Positions 8,462 to 19,282 of a DNA stretch of 64,000 bases are shown here, in pieces. The position numbers and the translations under genes are program-made. Origin of the DNA: SG-bin9 sp049323835 (GTDB taxonomy: Bacteria; Pseudomonadota; Alphaproteobacteria; Rhizobiales; Xanthobacteraceae); NCBI GenBank assembly GCA_049323835.1, contig JBMOOJ010000103.1:11064-75063 (forward strand). The letters run 5' to 3'. Position 1 is the first letter of the stretch. Each line of letters starts with the position of its first letter. Below the pieces are notes generated by a model that was not told the DNA's origin, searched no databases, and saw only the letters and a list, made by a program, of their open reading frames with translations.

Positions 8462-10069
8462 ATGGCCGTCAGCGCCAATAAGCTCGAGCTCTTGCAGATC
8501 GCCGATGCGGTCGCGCGCGAAAAGTCCATCGACCGCGGCATCGTCATCGCCGCGATGGAGGACGCGATCGCCAAAGCAGCCCGTGCGCGCTATGGCAGCG
8601 AAACCGACGTGCATGCCGAGATCGACGCCAAGAAGGGCGAACTGCGGCTGTCGCGCCATATGCTGGTGGTCGAGCAGGTCGAAAACCCGTCGAACCAGAT
8701 TTCGCTGGTCGATGCGCAGCGCGCCAACCCGGGCGCCCAGGTCGGCGACACCATCGCCGATACGCTGCCGCCGCTGGAATACGGCCGTATCGCCGCGCAG
8801 TCGGCGAAGCAGGTGATCGTGCAGAAGGTGCGCGAGGCCGAGCGCGACCGCCAGTATCAGGAATTCAAGGATCGCATCGGCGACATCGTCAACGGCACCG
8901 TCAAGCGCGTCGAATACGGCAGCGTCATCGTCGACCTCGGCCGTGGCGAAGCCATCGTCCGCCGCGACGAAATGCTGCCGCGCGAGGTGTTCCGCAACGG
9001 CGACCGCGTGCGCGCCTACGTGTTCGACGTGCGCCGGGAAACCCGTGGGCCGCAGATCTTTCTGTCGCGCACGCATCCGCAGTTCATGGCGAAGCTGTTC
9101 GCGCAGGAAGTGCCGGAAATCTACGACGGCATCGTCGAGATCAAGGCGGTTGCCCGCGATCCGGGCTCGCGCGCCAAGATCGGCGTGATCTCGCGCGATT
9201 CATCGGTCGATCCGGTCGGCGCCTGCGTCGGCATGCGCGGTTCGCGCGTGCAGGCGGTCGTGAACGAACTCCAGGGCGAGAAGATCGACATTATTCCGTG
9301 GTCGCCGGACATCGCGACGTTCGTCGTCAACGCGCTGGCGCCGGCCGAAGTCGCCAAGGTCGTCATCGACGAGGACCGCGAGCGTATTGAAGTCGTGGTG
9401 CCGGATACCCAACTGTCGCTTGCGATCGGACGCCGCGGCCAGAACGTCCGCCTCGCTTCGCAGCTCACCGGCTGGGACATCGACATCCTCACCGAGCAGG
9501 AAGAGTCGGAGCGCCGTCAGGCCGACTTCGAGAACTCGACTCGCGTGTTCATGGAATCGCTCGACGTCGACGAGGTCGTCGGCCAGCTCCTCGCGTCGGA
9601 AGGCTTTTCGACCGTGGAAGAACTGTCGCTGGTCGACCTGAAGGAACTCGCGAGCATCGAGGGCTTCGACGAGGAGACCGCGCAGGAACTGCAAACCCGC
9701 GCCCGCGACTTCCTCGAGCAGCAGGAAGCCGAACTCGCCGCGAAGCTGAAGGAGCTTGGCGTCGACGAGGACCTCAAGTCCGTGCCCGGCGCGACGCTGA
9801 AGATTCTGGTCAAGCTCGGCGAGAACGGCGTGAAGACGGTCGAGGATCTCGCCGACTGCGCCACCGACGATCTCGCCGGCTGGACCGAGCGCAAGGACGG
9901 CGAGGTGACCAAGCACGCCGGCTTCGTCGATGCCGCCGACCTGTCGCGCGAAGACGCGGAAGCGCTGATCATGCAGGCCCGCGTCAAGGCCGGCTGGATC
10001 ACCGAAGCCGACCTGAAGAAGCCCGATGCCCCCGCCGACGCGGGCGCATCCGAAAATCAACCGGTTTAA
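8462..10069 (+). CDS. nusA: Transcription termination/antitermination protein NusA
   Basis: The 535-residue protein has the full NusA layout. The N-terminal RNAP-binding domain covers about residues 1-130, an S1 domain about 135-200 (GDIVNGTVKRVEYGSVIVDL) and KH domains about 205-345 (VGACVGMRGSRVQAV, LSLAIGRRGQNVRLA). Two acidic helical C-terminal repeats follow (about 365-500) with LxSIxGxDEETAxEL-like motifs. NusA modulates pausing, Rho and intrinsic termination. GAAGGAG lies 8 nt before ATG 8462. In E. coli NusA feeds back on the leader of its own operon; the terminator-like leader upstream of rimP would fit that. Confidence 0.97.
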   Translation: MAVSANKLELLQIADAVAREKSIDRGIVIAAMEDAIAKAARARYGSETDVHAEIDAKKGELRLSRHMLVVEQVENPSNQISLVDAQRANPGAQVGDTIADTLPPLEYGRIAAQSAKQVIVQKVREAERDRQYQEFKDRIGDIVNGTVKRVEYGSVIVDLGRGEAIVRRDEMLPREVFRNGDRVRAYVFDVRRETRGPQIFLSRTHPQFMAKLFAQEVPEIYDGIVEIKAVARDPGSRAKIGVISRDSSVDPVGACVGMRGSRVQAVVNELQGEKIDIIPWSPDIATFVVNALAPAEVAKVVIDEDRERIEVVVPDTQLSLAIGRRGQNVRLASQLTGWDIDILTEQEESERRQADFENSTRVFMESLDVDEVVGQLLASEGFSTVEELSLVDLKELASIEGFDEETAQELQTRARDFLEQQEAELAAKLKELGVDEDLKSVPGATLKILVKLGENGVKTVEDLADCATDDLAGWTERKDGEVTKHAGFVDAADLSREDAEALIMQARVKAGWITEADLKKPDAPADAGASENQPV

Positions 10070-10084
10070 GGATCATGCCCACGC

Positions 10085-10759
10085 ATGCTTGCCAGCGCCG
10101 ACGCCGCGGAGCTCGATGACGGTCCCCGGACAAAGTCCGGGACCGAACGGCTGTGCGCGCTCACGCGGCAGGTCAAGCCGATCGGCGAGCTGATCCGCTT
10201 CGTCGTCGGCCCCGATGGCAGCGTCGTCCCCGATCTGAAACGCAAACTGCCCGGCCGTGGCCTGTGGATCACCAGTTCCAGGGCCACGGTGGCGGACGCG
10301 GCCCGGCGCGGCGTCTTTGCGAGGGGCTTCAAGCGGCAGGTTCAGGTGCCGCCCGCGCTCGCCGCCGATATCGGCGCGCTGATGGCCCGGGCTGTGGCCG
10401 ATGCCCTGGCCATGGCCGCCAAGGCGGGCGAGGCGGTCAGCGGATTTACCAAGGTCGAGCGCAGCCTGACCGAGGGGACTGCGGTGGCGCTGATCCATGC
10501 GTCGGATGCCGCCGCCGATGGCGTCAGGAAACTCAACGCGATCGCCCGGCGAAGCGCGGAAACCACCGGAATCGGCGATTTTACGGCTGGTTTACCGATC
10601 ATCGACGCCCTTTCCTCCAATGAATTGGATTTGGCACTTGGCCGGTCAAATGTGATACATGCTGCCCTGCTTGCGGGCGCAGCGGCAAAAACGGTGCTGG
10701 TGCGCAGCGACACGCTCACCCGGTTTCGCAACGGCGGCGATACGGCGAGCGGCGGATGA
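10085..10759 (+). CDS. YlxR-family RNA-binding protein (DUF448) with L7Ae-like extension
   Basis: The 224-residue protein begins with a YlxR/DUF448 domain (about residues 20-95). It has ERLCALTRQVKP with a single Cys where many homologues have the C-x-x-x-R motif, and PGRGLWIT. A second domain (about 100-200) resembles the L7Ae/L30e fold often fused to YlxR in alphaproteobacteria. YlxR proteins bind RNA; in Firmicutes one modulates RNase P. It lies between nusA and infB, as usual. The start ATG 10085 is 15 nt after the nusA stop. Confidence 0.87.
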   Translation: MLASADAAELDDGPRTKSGTERLCALTRQVKPIGELIRFVVGPDGSVVPDLKRKLPGRGLWITSSRATVADAARRGVFARGFKRQVQVPPALAADIGALMARAVADALAMAAKAGEAVSGFTKVERSLTEGTAVALIHASDAAADGVRKLNAIARRSAETTGIGDFTAGLPIIDALSSNELDLALGRSNVIHAALLAGAAAKTVLVRSDTLTRFRNGGDTASGG

Positions 10760-10841
10760 GCAAGCACACCTGTTCTTCGATGGACGTGCTCGAGCAGGAA
10801 GACCCGGCGCATGCGTGCGCCAAACGATTGGAACGTGACTG

Positions 10842-13422
10842 ATGGCGGATACGAAAAATACTGGCGACAAGACGCTGAGCGTCAGCCCGAAGAAGACCTT
10901 GACGCTGAAACCGCGCGTCGAGCAGGGCACCGTGCGCCAGAGCTTCAGTCACGGCCGCAGCAAGTCGGTCGTCGTCGAGACGCGCGGCAAGCGCCGCGTG
11001 CCTGGCGAAGCCGCGCCCGCCGAAGCACCTGCCGCCGCGCCGGCGGCGAAGGCCGCCACCCCCGCCGCCAAGCCCGCTGAGGCGCCGAAGCCGGCCCCGC
11101 GCAGTTCCGGCGTCGTTCTGCGGACGCTGACAGCTGAGGAACAGCGCGCCCGCGATACCGCGCTGGCGGACGCGCGCGTGCGCGAGCAGGAAGAGCGCCG
11201 CATCGCCGAAGAGGAAGCCGCACGCCGCAACAGCCGCGAAGGCATCGAGCAGGCCGAGCGCGANNNNNNNNNNCAAGAAGCTCGAGGAAGAGCGTCATCG
11301 CAAGGAAGAAGAGCTCAAGCAGAAGACCGAGCAAGCCGCCAAGAAGCGCCAGCTCGAAGCCGAAGCCAAAACCACGACGGCCGCCCGCACCCCGGCTGCG
11401 CAGCCGCGCGTTGCCGTCGCAGTTGAAGCCGATGAGGACGAAGCGCCGCGCGTGATCCGCCGCCCCGGTGGCGGCGCCCGCACCGTCGTCGCGCCGAAGC
11501 CGGCGCCGCGCTCGAACCAGAACAAGGAACGCAACACCCGCATCTCGGTCACCACCGCGATGAATGCCGACGACGTGCGCGAGCGCTCGATCGCCTCGTT
11601 CCGCCGCCGCACCCAGCGCCTGAAGGGCCACGTCTCGAACGAGCCGAAGGAAAAGCTCATCCGCGAGGTGACGATTCCGGAAGCGATCACGATCCAGGAA
11701 CTCGCCAACCGCATGAGCGAGCGCGCGGTCGATGTCATTCGCCTGCTGATGAAGCAGGGCGAAATGCACAAGATCACCGACACCATCGACGCCGACACCG
11801 CGCAGCTGATCGCCGAGGAAATGGGGCACAGCGTCAAGCGCGTCGCCGCATCGGACGTGGAAGAGGGTCTGTTCGACATCGTCGACGATTCGACCGACAC
11901 CGAGCCGCGTTCGCCGGTCGTCACCGTCATGGGTCACGTCGACCACGGCAAGACCTCGCTGCTCGACGCCCTGCGCCAGGCCAACGTGGTTTCGGGTGAA
12001 GCCGGCGGCATCACCCAGCACATCGGCGCCTATCAGGTGACGTCGCCCGAGAGCGGCAAGAAAATCACCTTCATCGACACGCCCGGCCACGCCGCGTTCA
12101 CCGCGATGCGCGCCCGCGGCGCCAAGGTCACCGACATCGTCATCCTGGTGGTGGCGGCCGATGACGGCGTGATGCCGCAGACGGTGGAGGCCATCAACCA
12201 CGCCAAGGCGGCGAAGGTGCCGATGATCGTCGCGATCAACAAGATCGACAAGCCGGACGCCCGCGCCGAGCGCGTGCGCACCGAACTGCTCCAGCACGAG
12301 GTGCAGGTCGAATCGATGGGCGGCGAAACCGTCGACGTCGAAGTCTCGGCCAAGAACAAGACCAACCTCGACAAGCTGCTCGAAATGATCGCGCTGCAGG
12401 CCGAGTTGCTCGACCTCAAGACCAACGCCGCACGCCCGGCCGAAGGCACCGTGATTGAAGCCAAGCTCGATCGCGGCCGCGGCCCGGTGGCAACCGTGCT
12501 GGTTCAGCGCGGCACGTTGAAGGTCGGCGACATCGTCGTCGCCGGCGCCGAAATGGGCCGCGTTCGCGCGCTGATCTCCGATCAGGGCGCAACGCTCGAC
12601 GAAGCCGGTCCGTCGGTTCCGGTCGAGGTGCTCGGCTTCAACGGCACGCCGGAAGCCGGCGATCGCCTCGCGGTCGTCGACAACGAAGCCCGCGCCCGCG
12701 AAGTCACCAACTACCGTGCGCACCAGAAGCGCGAGAAGCAGGCGGCGCGCGCGAGCGGCATGCGCGGCTCGCTCGAGCAGATGATGTCGCAGCTGAAGAC
12801 CACGGGCCGCAAGGACTTCCCGCTGATCGTCAAGGCGGACGTCGCAGGCTCGCTCGAAGCCATCCTCGGCTCGCTGGAAAAGCTCGGCACCGACGAGGTC
12901 GCGGCCCGCATCCTGCACGCCGGCGTCGGCGGCATCAGCGAGTCGGACGTGACCTTGGCCGAAGGCTTCAATGCCGCGATCATCGGCTTCAACGTCCGCG
13001 CCCACAAGGAAGCGGGCGACTCAGCCAAGCGCAACGGCATCGAAATCCGCTACTACAACATCATCTACGACCTCGTGGATGACGTGAAGAAGGCGATGTC
13101 GGGCCTGCTCGCGCCGACCCTGCGCGAAACCATGCTCGGCAACGCGCAGATCCTCGAGATCTTCAACATCTCGAAGGTCGGCAAGGTCGCCGGCTGCCGC
13201 GTCACCGACGGCAACGTGGAACGCGGCGCCAACGTGCGCCTGATCCGCGACAACGTCGTCATTCACGAAGGCAAGCTCTCGACCCTGAAGCGTTACAAGG
13301 ACGAAGTGAAGGAAGTGACCGCCGGCCAGGAGTGCGGCATGGCGTTCGAGAACTACGGCGACATGCGCCCCGGCGATGTCATCGAATGTTACCGTGTGGA
13401 GACCATTCAGCGCTCGCTGTGA
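10842..13422 (+). CDS. infB: Translation initiation factor IF-2 (interrupted by an assembly gap)
   Basis: Two collinear pieces make one gene. Before the gap are an IF2-associated N-terminal segment and a charged Lys/Ala/Glu-rich coiled-coil region. After it come the IF2_N motif (TIPEAITIQELANRMS), the GTPase domain with G1 GHVDHGKT near 11932, G3 DTPGH and G4 NKID, and the C-terminal beta-barrel domains ending MAFENYGDMRPGDVIE. IF-2 delivers fMet-tRNA to the 30S subunit. The frame before the 10-N gap differs from that after it. The gene is open if the true gap is a multiple of three bases, so I read this as a placeholder gap, not a frameshift. Confidence 0.93.
11264..11273. other. Assembly gap (10 N) inside infB
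   Basis: Ten N interrupt the low-complexity coiled-coil part of infB. Counting codons on both sides (422 nt before, 2149 nt after) shows the real missing length should be a multiple of three, so ten is a placeholder. Confidence 0.98.
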
Positions 13423-13493
13423 GTCCGAATCTCACAACGCGCATTGGATTTTTTCTGAAATTGGACGTATTGCCTGACCTATCGATTTAGGTT

Positions 13494-13509
13494 TTCACCT
13501 GCGGGTGAA
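13494..13509. other. Small hairpin downstream of infB
   Basis: TTCACC (13494-13499) and GGTGAA (13504-13509) enclose TGCG. It lacks a T-run and precedes the likely terminator. Confidence 0.4.
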
Positions 13510-13558
13510 CTTATCCGCCACGTCAGGCACCCATAAGAGACTGCTGAAAGTTCAAACG

Positions 13559-13597
13559 GCGCGTGACCGGTTCAAGTCCGGCCACGACGCTTTTGTT
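13559..13597 (+). terminator. Likely intrinsic terminator after infB
   Basis: GCGCGTGACCGG pairs imperfectly with CCGGCCACGACGC around a TTCAAGT loop, followed by TTTTGTTT. It lies about 140 nt after the infB stop and just before rbfA, so rbfA may be partly uncoupled from the rimP operon. Confidence 0.6.
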
Positions 13598-13610
13598 TCG
13601 AAGGACGACA

Positions 13611-14024
13611 ATGCCTCGCCATCATCAACGAGATGCCGCGCCCGGCGGTTCGCAACGGCAATTGCGCGTCGGCGAACTCGTGCGCCATGCGGTCGCCGAG
13701 ATTCTGATGCACGGTGCGACCCACGATCCGGCGCTGGAGGGGAACCTGATCACGGTTCCGGAAGTTCGCATGACCGCCGATCTCAAACTCGCGACGATTT
13801 ACGTGATGCCGCTCGGCGGACTTCACATCGACGAAGTGATGGCTGCGCTCAATCGCAACAAGAAACTGATCCGCACCGAGATCGCGCACCGCGTTAACTT
13901 AAAATTTGCGCCTGATATTCGCTTCCACGTTGACGAACGATTCGACGAAGCGGAACGGATCGAGAAATTATTGCGAACACCGGCGGTTCGCAAAGACATC
14001 GACACGAATTCCGACGAGACCTGA
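13611..14024 (+). CDS. rbfA: Ribosome-binding factor A
   Basis: The 137-residue product is a typical RbfA: a KH-like fold with QLRVGELVRHAVAEIL near the start, a central TADLKLATIYVMPLG strand and the LRTEIAHRVNLKFAPDIRFHVDE-like stretch. RbfA binds the 30S subunit and helps 16S 5' end maturation and cold adaptation. I used ATG 13611 with AAGGA about 6 nt upstream; the frame is open earlier, but that part overlaps the predicted terminator. truB begins 2 nt after the stop, so rbfA-truB-rpsO are likely one transcript. Confidence 0.94.
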   Translation: MPRHHQRDAAPGGSQRQLRVGELVRHAVAEILMHGATHDPALEGNLITVPEVRMTADLKLATIYVMPLGGLHIDEVMAALNRNKKLIRTEIAHRVNLKFAPDIRFHVDERFDEAERIEKLLRTPAVRKDIDTNSDET

Positions 14025-14026
14025 CA

Positions 14027-15136
14027 ATGAGTTCTTTACCTCACGCGCGCGCGACCGCGGTCGCCGCCGCCACCGGCATTCACGAACAGGCTGCACATCC
14101 CGCACAACGGAATGCGAGCGATGACGCGCGCAACGACTCTGCGCAGGGTCAGCAGCGACAGCCGCGCCGCGAGAAGCGCGACGTGCACGGCTGGGTCGTG
14201 CTCGACAAACCGATCGGCATGACCTCGACGCACGCGGTTGCCGTCGTGAAGCGCCTGTTCTCGGCGAAACGCGCCGGCCATGCCGGCACGCTCGATCCGC
14301 TCGCCTCCGGCGGCCTGCCGATCGCGCTCGGCGAAGCGACGAAAACGGTTCCCTTCGTGATGGATGGCCGCAAGCGCTATCGCTTTACCGTCCAGTGGGG
14401 CGAGGAACGCGACACCGACGACACCGAAGGCCGCCCGACGGCAACCAGCGACAATCGCCCCACCCGCGCGGCGATCGCGGCGCTGCTGCCGCAGTTTACC
14501 GGCGTCATCCAGCAGGTTCCGCCCCAGTACTCGGCGATCAAGATCCAGGGTGAGCGGGCCTATGACCTCGCCCGCGACGGCGAGACGGTGGCATTGCAGC
14601 CCCGCCCGGTCGAAATTCACCAATTATCCCTTGTAGATCATCAGGATAGCGGCCAATCGACCTTCGAGGCCGAGTGCGGCAAGGGCACCTATGTCCGCTC
14701 CCTCGCCCGCGATATGGGCCGGATTCTCGGCTGTTTCGGCCATATCTGCGCGCTCCGCCGGACGCTGGCCGGACCGTTTACCGAATCGGACGCAATTCCG
14801 CTGGAACGGCTGGAGGCTTTGTGCGATAGAGCCGCGTCCGGCGGGGGAAACCTCGCCGACGCGCTTTTGCCCGTTGAGACCGCGCTGGACGACATCCCGG
14901 CACTGGCCGTCACACGGGCGGATGCGGCAAGGCTCCACAGGGGCCAGGCCGTTTTGTTGCGCGGACGGGATGCGCCCAATAGTAGCGGCACAGTCTATGT
15001 CACGGTGGCAGGCCGTCTTCTGGCGCTTGCCGAAATTGGCAATGGCGAACTCATCCCCAAGCGCGTGTTCAACCTGACCGGCCTGACAGCCTCAGCCGGT
15101 CGCAAACAGGGTGCTTCATCACCCGCAGAAGGATGA
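14027..15136 (+). CDS. truB: tRNA pseudouridine(55) synthase TruB
   Basis: The 369-residue protein has the TruB catalytic core with WVVLDKPIGMTSTHAV, then AGHAGTLDPLASG with the nucleophilic Asp at about residue 90, and the KRYRFTVQWG strand. TruB forms pseudouridine at U55 of the tRNA T-loop. An N-terminal extension of about 50 residues, polar and low in complexity, precedes the core, so a later start is possible though no stronger ribosome-binding site is seen. The end overlaps the region before rpsO, whose Shine-Dalgarno lies inside truB. Confidence 0.95.
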   Translation: MSSLPHARATAVAAATGIHEQAAHPAQRNASDDARNDSAQGQQRQPRREKRDVHGWVVLDKPIGMTSTHAVAVVKRLFSAKRAGHAGTLDPLASGGLPIALGEATKTVPFVMDGRKRYRFTVQWGEERDTDDTEGRPTATSDNRPTRAAIAALLPQFTGVIQQVPPQYSAIKIQGERAYDLARDGETVALQPRPVEIHQLSLVDHQDSGQSTFEAECGKGTYVRSLARDMGRILGCFGHICALRRTLAGPFTESDAIPLERLEALCDRAASGGGNLADALLPVETALDDIPALAVTRADAARLHRGQAVLLRGRDAPNSSGTVYVTVAGRLLALAEIGNGELIPKRVFNLTGLTASAGRKQGASSPAEG

Positions 15137-15138
15137 CG

Positions 15139-15408
15139 ATGTCGATTTCGGCAGACCGTAAGAAAGAACTGATCAAGACCAACGCGACCAAGGCCGGCGA
15201 CACCGGCTCTCCAGAGGTTCAAGTCGCGATCCTCTCGGAGCGCATCAACAACCTCACCGAGCACTTCAAGACCCACGGCAAGGATAACCACTCGCGCCGC
15301 GGCCTCCTGAAGCTCGTCTCCACCCGCCGCTCGTTGCTCGACTACGTCAAGAAGAACGACGAAGCGCGTTACAAGTCTCTGCTCGAAAAGCACAACATCC
15401 GCCGCTGA
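15139..15408 (+). CDS. rpsO: 30S ribosomal protein S15
   Basis: The 89-residue product is a full-length S15 (MSISADRKKELI at the start, GSPEVQVAILSERINNLT, HSRRGLLKLVSTRRSLLDY, ending NIRR). S15 is a primary 16S rRNA binder in the 30S platform. ATG 15139 is chosen over ATG 15133 because AGAAGGA is then correctly spaced. In many bacteria rpsO and pnp are linked, and pnp follows here after a structured 326-nt leader. Confidence 0.97.
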   Translation: MSISADRKKELIKTNATKAGDTGSPEVQVAILSERINNLTEHFKTHGKDNHSRRGLLKLVSTRRSLLDYVKKNDEARYKSLLEKHNIRR

Positions 15409-15417
15409 CGAGCGCTG

Positions 15418-15464
15418 GCCTGCGCCGTTGCGCAGGCTCCGTGCGGCTTTGTTCGGCGCACGGA
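15418..15464. other. Two perfect 8-bp hairpins after rpsO
   Basis: GCCTGCGC (15418-15425) pairs with GCGCAGGC (15430-15437). Immediately after, TCCGTGCG (15438-15445) pairs with CGCACGGA (15457-15464). Neither is followed by a T-run, so they look like RNA stability or processing elements (rpsO 3' end or pnp leader), not terminators. Confidence 0.6.
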
Positions 15465-15490
15465 ACCAAGGTCCAGCAGCAATCCGGCCG

Positions 15491-15685
15491 CTGGGCAAGA
15501 CGGGCAAGGGCTCGTCGCACGGGGCGTCACGACATGACGGCCCGTTCCATCGAAAGGATGGAAGCCATTTCAAATCTGAAAGCCCCGATCGCTCGATCTT
15601 TGGCAGGATCGCCGGACGCTGATGCCGCGGCTACGCGGCCAACGTCTCGCCGTCTTGCCCAGGGTTCCTGTGATCGGGGTTTTTG
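15491..15685 (+). promoter_or_regulatory. Structured pnp 5' leader with crossing long-range pairings
   Basis: CTGGGCAAGACGG (15491-15503) is the perfect complement of CCGTCTTGCCCAG (15650-15662). Between them lie a hairpin TTCCATC/GATGGAA (15545-15551 and 15557-15563, loop GAAAG) and CCCCGATC (15583-15590), which complements GATCGGGG (15672-15679), itself followed by TTTTTGTTTT. The two long pairings cross, so they must form a pseudoknot or exclude one another. PNPase is autoregulated through its leader in enterobacteria; a similar role here is inferred. Confidence 0.55.
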
Positions 15686-15734
15686 TTTTGCGCGGCTCTC
15701 CCGGCCTTTCGCGAAACCATGAAAGACAATCGCT

Positions 15735-17879
<2,145 letters not shown>

Positions 17880-17914
17880 CCGCAAGCGCGCAGCATCGCT
17901 GCAATCGCAAAATG

Positions 17915-17945
17915 AAAAAGGGCGGCCTCCGGGCCGCCCTTTTTG
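17915..17945 (+). terminator. Intrinsic terminator of pnp
   Basis: GGGCGGCC and GGCCGCCC form a GC-rich stem around a 4-nt loop, flanked by AAAA and TTTTT, 35 nt after the pnp stop. Confidence 0.9.
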
Positions 17946-18030
17946 TTTGCAGAACTGTCGTCCTTGCGCACACATGGACGACAACACAAGTGGTGCTGCA
18001 CGCTGCATCGCGGCCGGACACCGAATCAAC

Positions 18031-18047
18031 TTGCGAACCGTTCGCAA
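18031..18047. promoter_or_regulatory. Perfect 17-bp palindrome upstream of the SOD gene
   Basis: TTGCGAA (18031-18037) and TTCGCAA (18041-18047) flank CCG, a typical dimeric repressor site, about 190 nt before the SOD start. The 356-nt stretch between pnp and the SOD gene shows nothing else I can identify. Which regulator would bind is unknown. Confidence 0.4.
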
Positions 18048-18235
18048 AGATAATTGTCGCCGCGCTGCATCCATTTGCCGCCCCTGAAAGTATTGGATGA
18101 AACCGCGCTCGCGCGGTGTTCGTAAATGGAGCGCCATTCCTGCGTATCGTTCTGCGCGCCGATCCGGCGTCATCGATTCGCTGGCACGTTGTCTATCTGT
18201 CACAATCTGAAAGCACTCAACGAGGAGGCCACCGC

Positions 18236-18988
18236 ATGTCGACCATCTCCCGCCGCCATCTCTTCACCGCCGCCGCCGGCCTCGCCGCCGCTGCGGCCGC
18301 GCCGCGTCTCGTATTCGCGCAGGCCGCGCCCGCACCGGCCGCGGCTCCGGCCGCGCCTGCCGGTCCGTTCAAACTGCCGGCGCTGGGCTATGCCTTCAAC
18401 GCACTCGAGCCGCACATCGATGCGAAGACCATGGAGATCCACAACACCCGGCATCACCAGTTCTTCATCACCAACCTGAACAACTTCGCCAAGGACAACC
18501 CGCAGATCGCGCAGAAACCGGTTGCCGAGGTGCTCGGCAACCTGAACGCGGTGCCGGAAGCGATCCGCACCGGCGTGCGCAACAGCATGGGCGGCCATGC
18601 CAACCACACCATGTTCTGGGAAATCATGGGGCCGAGCGGCGGCAAGCCGGAGAGCGACGTGCTCGCCGCGATCGACCGCGACCTCGGCGGCGTCGAGAAG
18701 ATGCAGAATGACTTCAATGCAGCGGGCCTCCGCGTGTTCGGGTCGGGCTGGGTGTTCATCACCGTCGCCAAGGACGGCAAGCTCGCGATCGAAACCCGTC
18801 CGGGCCAGGACAACCCGATGATGGATGGCAAGCGCGCGCTGCTCGGCAACGACGTCTGGGAGCACGCTTACTATCTCAACTACCAGAACCGCCGCGCCGA
18901 CTATCTCAAGGCGTGGTGGAACACGGTCAACTGGACCAAGATCACCGAGCGCTACGCTGCTGCGAAGGCCGGCACGCTGGGAGTGTGA
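18236..18988 (+). CDS. Tat-exported Fe/Mn superoxide dismutase
   Basis: The 250-residue protein is a Fe/Mn-type superoxide dismutase with a twin-arginine signal (SRRHLF at residues 5-10, then an Ala-rich hydrophobic core ending near AFA/FAQA) and an Ala/Pro linker. Metal-ligand regions are present: HIDAKTMEIHNTRHHQFF, HANHTMFWEIM and DVWEHAYYLNY with Asp and His. It should dismutate superoxide in the periplasm; most Fe/Mn SODs are cytosolic. AGGAGG lies about 9 nt before ATG 18236. It stands alone between terminators. Whether Fe or Mn is used cannot be told by eye. Confidence 0.9.
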   Translation: MSTISRRHLFTAAAGLAAAAAAPRLVFAQAAPAPAAAPAAPAGPFKLPALGYAFNALEPHIDAKTMEIHNTRHHQFFITNLNNFAKDNPQIAQKPVAEVLGNLNAVPEAIRTGVRNSMGGHANHTMFWEIMGPSGGKPESDVLAAIDRDLGGVEKMQNDFNAAGLRVFGSGWVFITVAKDGKLAIETRPGQDNPMMDGKRALLGNDVWEHAYYLNYQNRRADYLKAWWNTVNWTKITERYAAAKAGTLGV

Positions 18989-18994
18989 TCTTGG

Positions 18995-19071
18995 AGCCCG
19001 GATGGAGCGAAGCGAAATCCGGGAAACCACTTGAAACGAGCGCCCGGATTACACTGCGTTCCATCCGGGCT
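18995..19071. repeat. Palindromic interspersed repeat, family A, copy 2
   Basis: Perfect 11-bp ends AGCCCGGATGG (18995-19005) and CCATCCGGGCT (19061-19071) enclose GAGCGAAGCG and inner CCGGG/CCCGG pairs. It shares the CCCGG-TG-AGCGAAGCG arrangement with the copy after trmB and also lies just downstream of a stop codon. Confidence 0.7.
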
Positions 19072-19086
19072 ACGATACCAAATGCG

Positions 19087-19114
19087 AAAGGGCGGCCGCG
19101 GGGCCGCCCTTTTG
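19087..19114 (+). terminator. Intrinsic terminator after the SOD gene
   Basis: AAAGGGCGGCC pairs with GGGCCGCCCTTTT, a strong GC stem with A and T flanks. It could work in both directions between the SOD gene and the convergent NTF2-like gene. Confidence 0.8.
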
Positions 19115-19130
19115 TTTACGACACTGCATT

Positions 19131-19269
19131 CTCTCGTTCGTCATGCCCGGGCTTGACCCGGGCATCCATCTTTCTTCGCTAGGTTCATCCGCAAGAAGAT
19201 GGATTGCCGGGTCATAGGCGAGCGAAGCGACGCCGTTCTTCGAACGGCTACGCCCGGCAATGACGAGAG
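19131..19269. repeat. Palindromic interspersed repeat, family B, copy 1
   Basis: The outer ends CTCTCGT and ACGAGAG are complementary. Inside, GCCCGGG-CTTGA-CCCGGGC is a hairpin, and ATCCATC/GATGGAT and CCGGGTCA/TGACCCGG-type pairs repeat. Related elements lie at 26769-26924 and 30498-30590, all intergenic. Confidence 0.65.
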
Positions 19270-19282
19270 TTGGTAACACACC

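Noticed and set aside
10945..13005. 686-codon open frame antisense to infB
   Set aside because: It mirrors infB codon use, runs through the N gap and shows no domain; not a gene.
13567..13590. tRNA-like T-loop (GGTTCAAGTCC) downstream of infB
   Set aside because: No acceptor, D or anticodon arms can be built around it. The bases form a long hairpin followed by TTTTGTTT, so it is read as a terminator.
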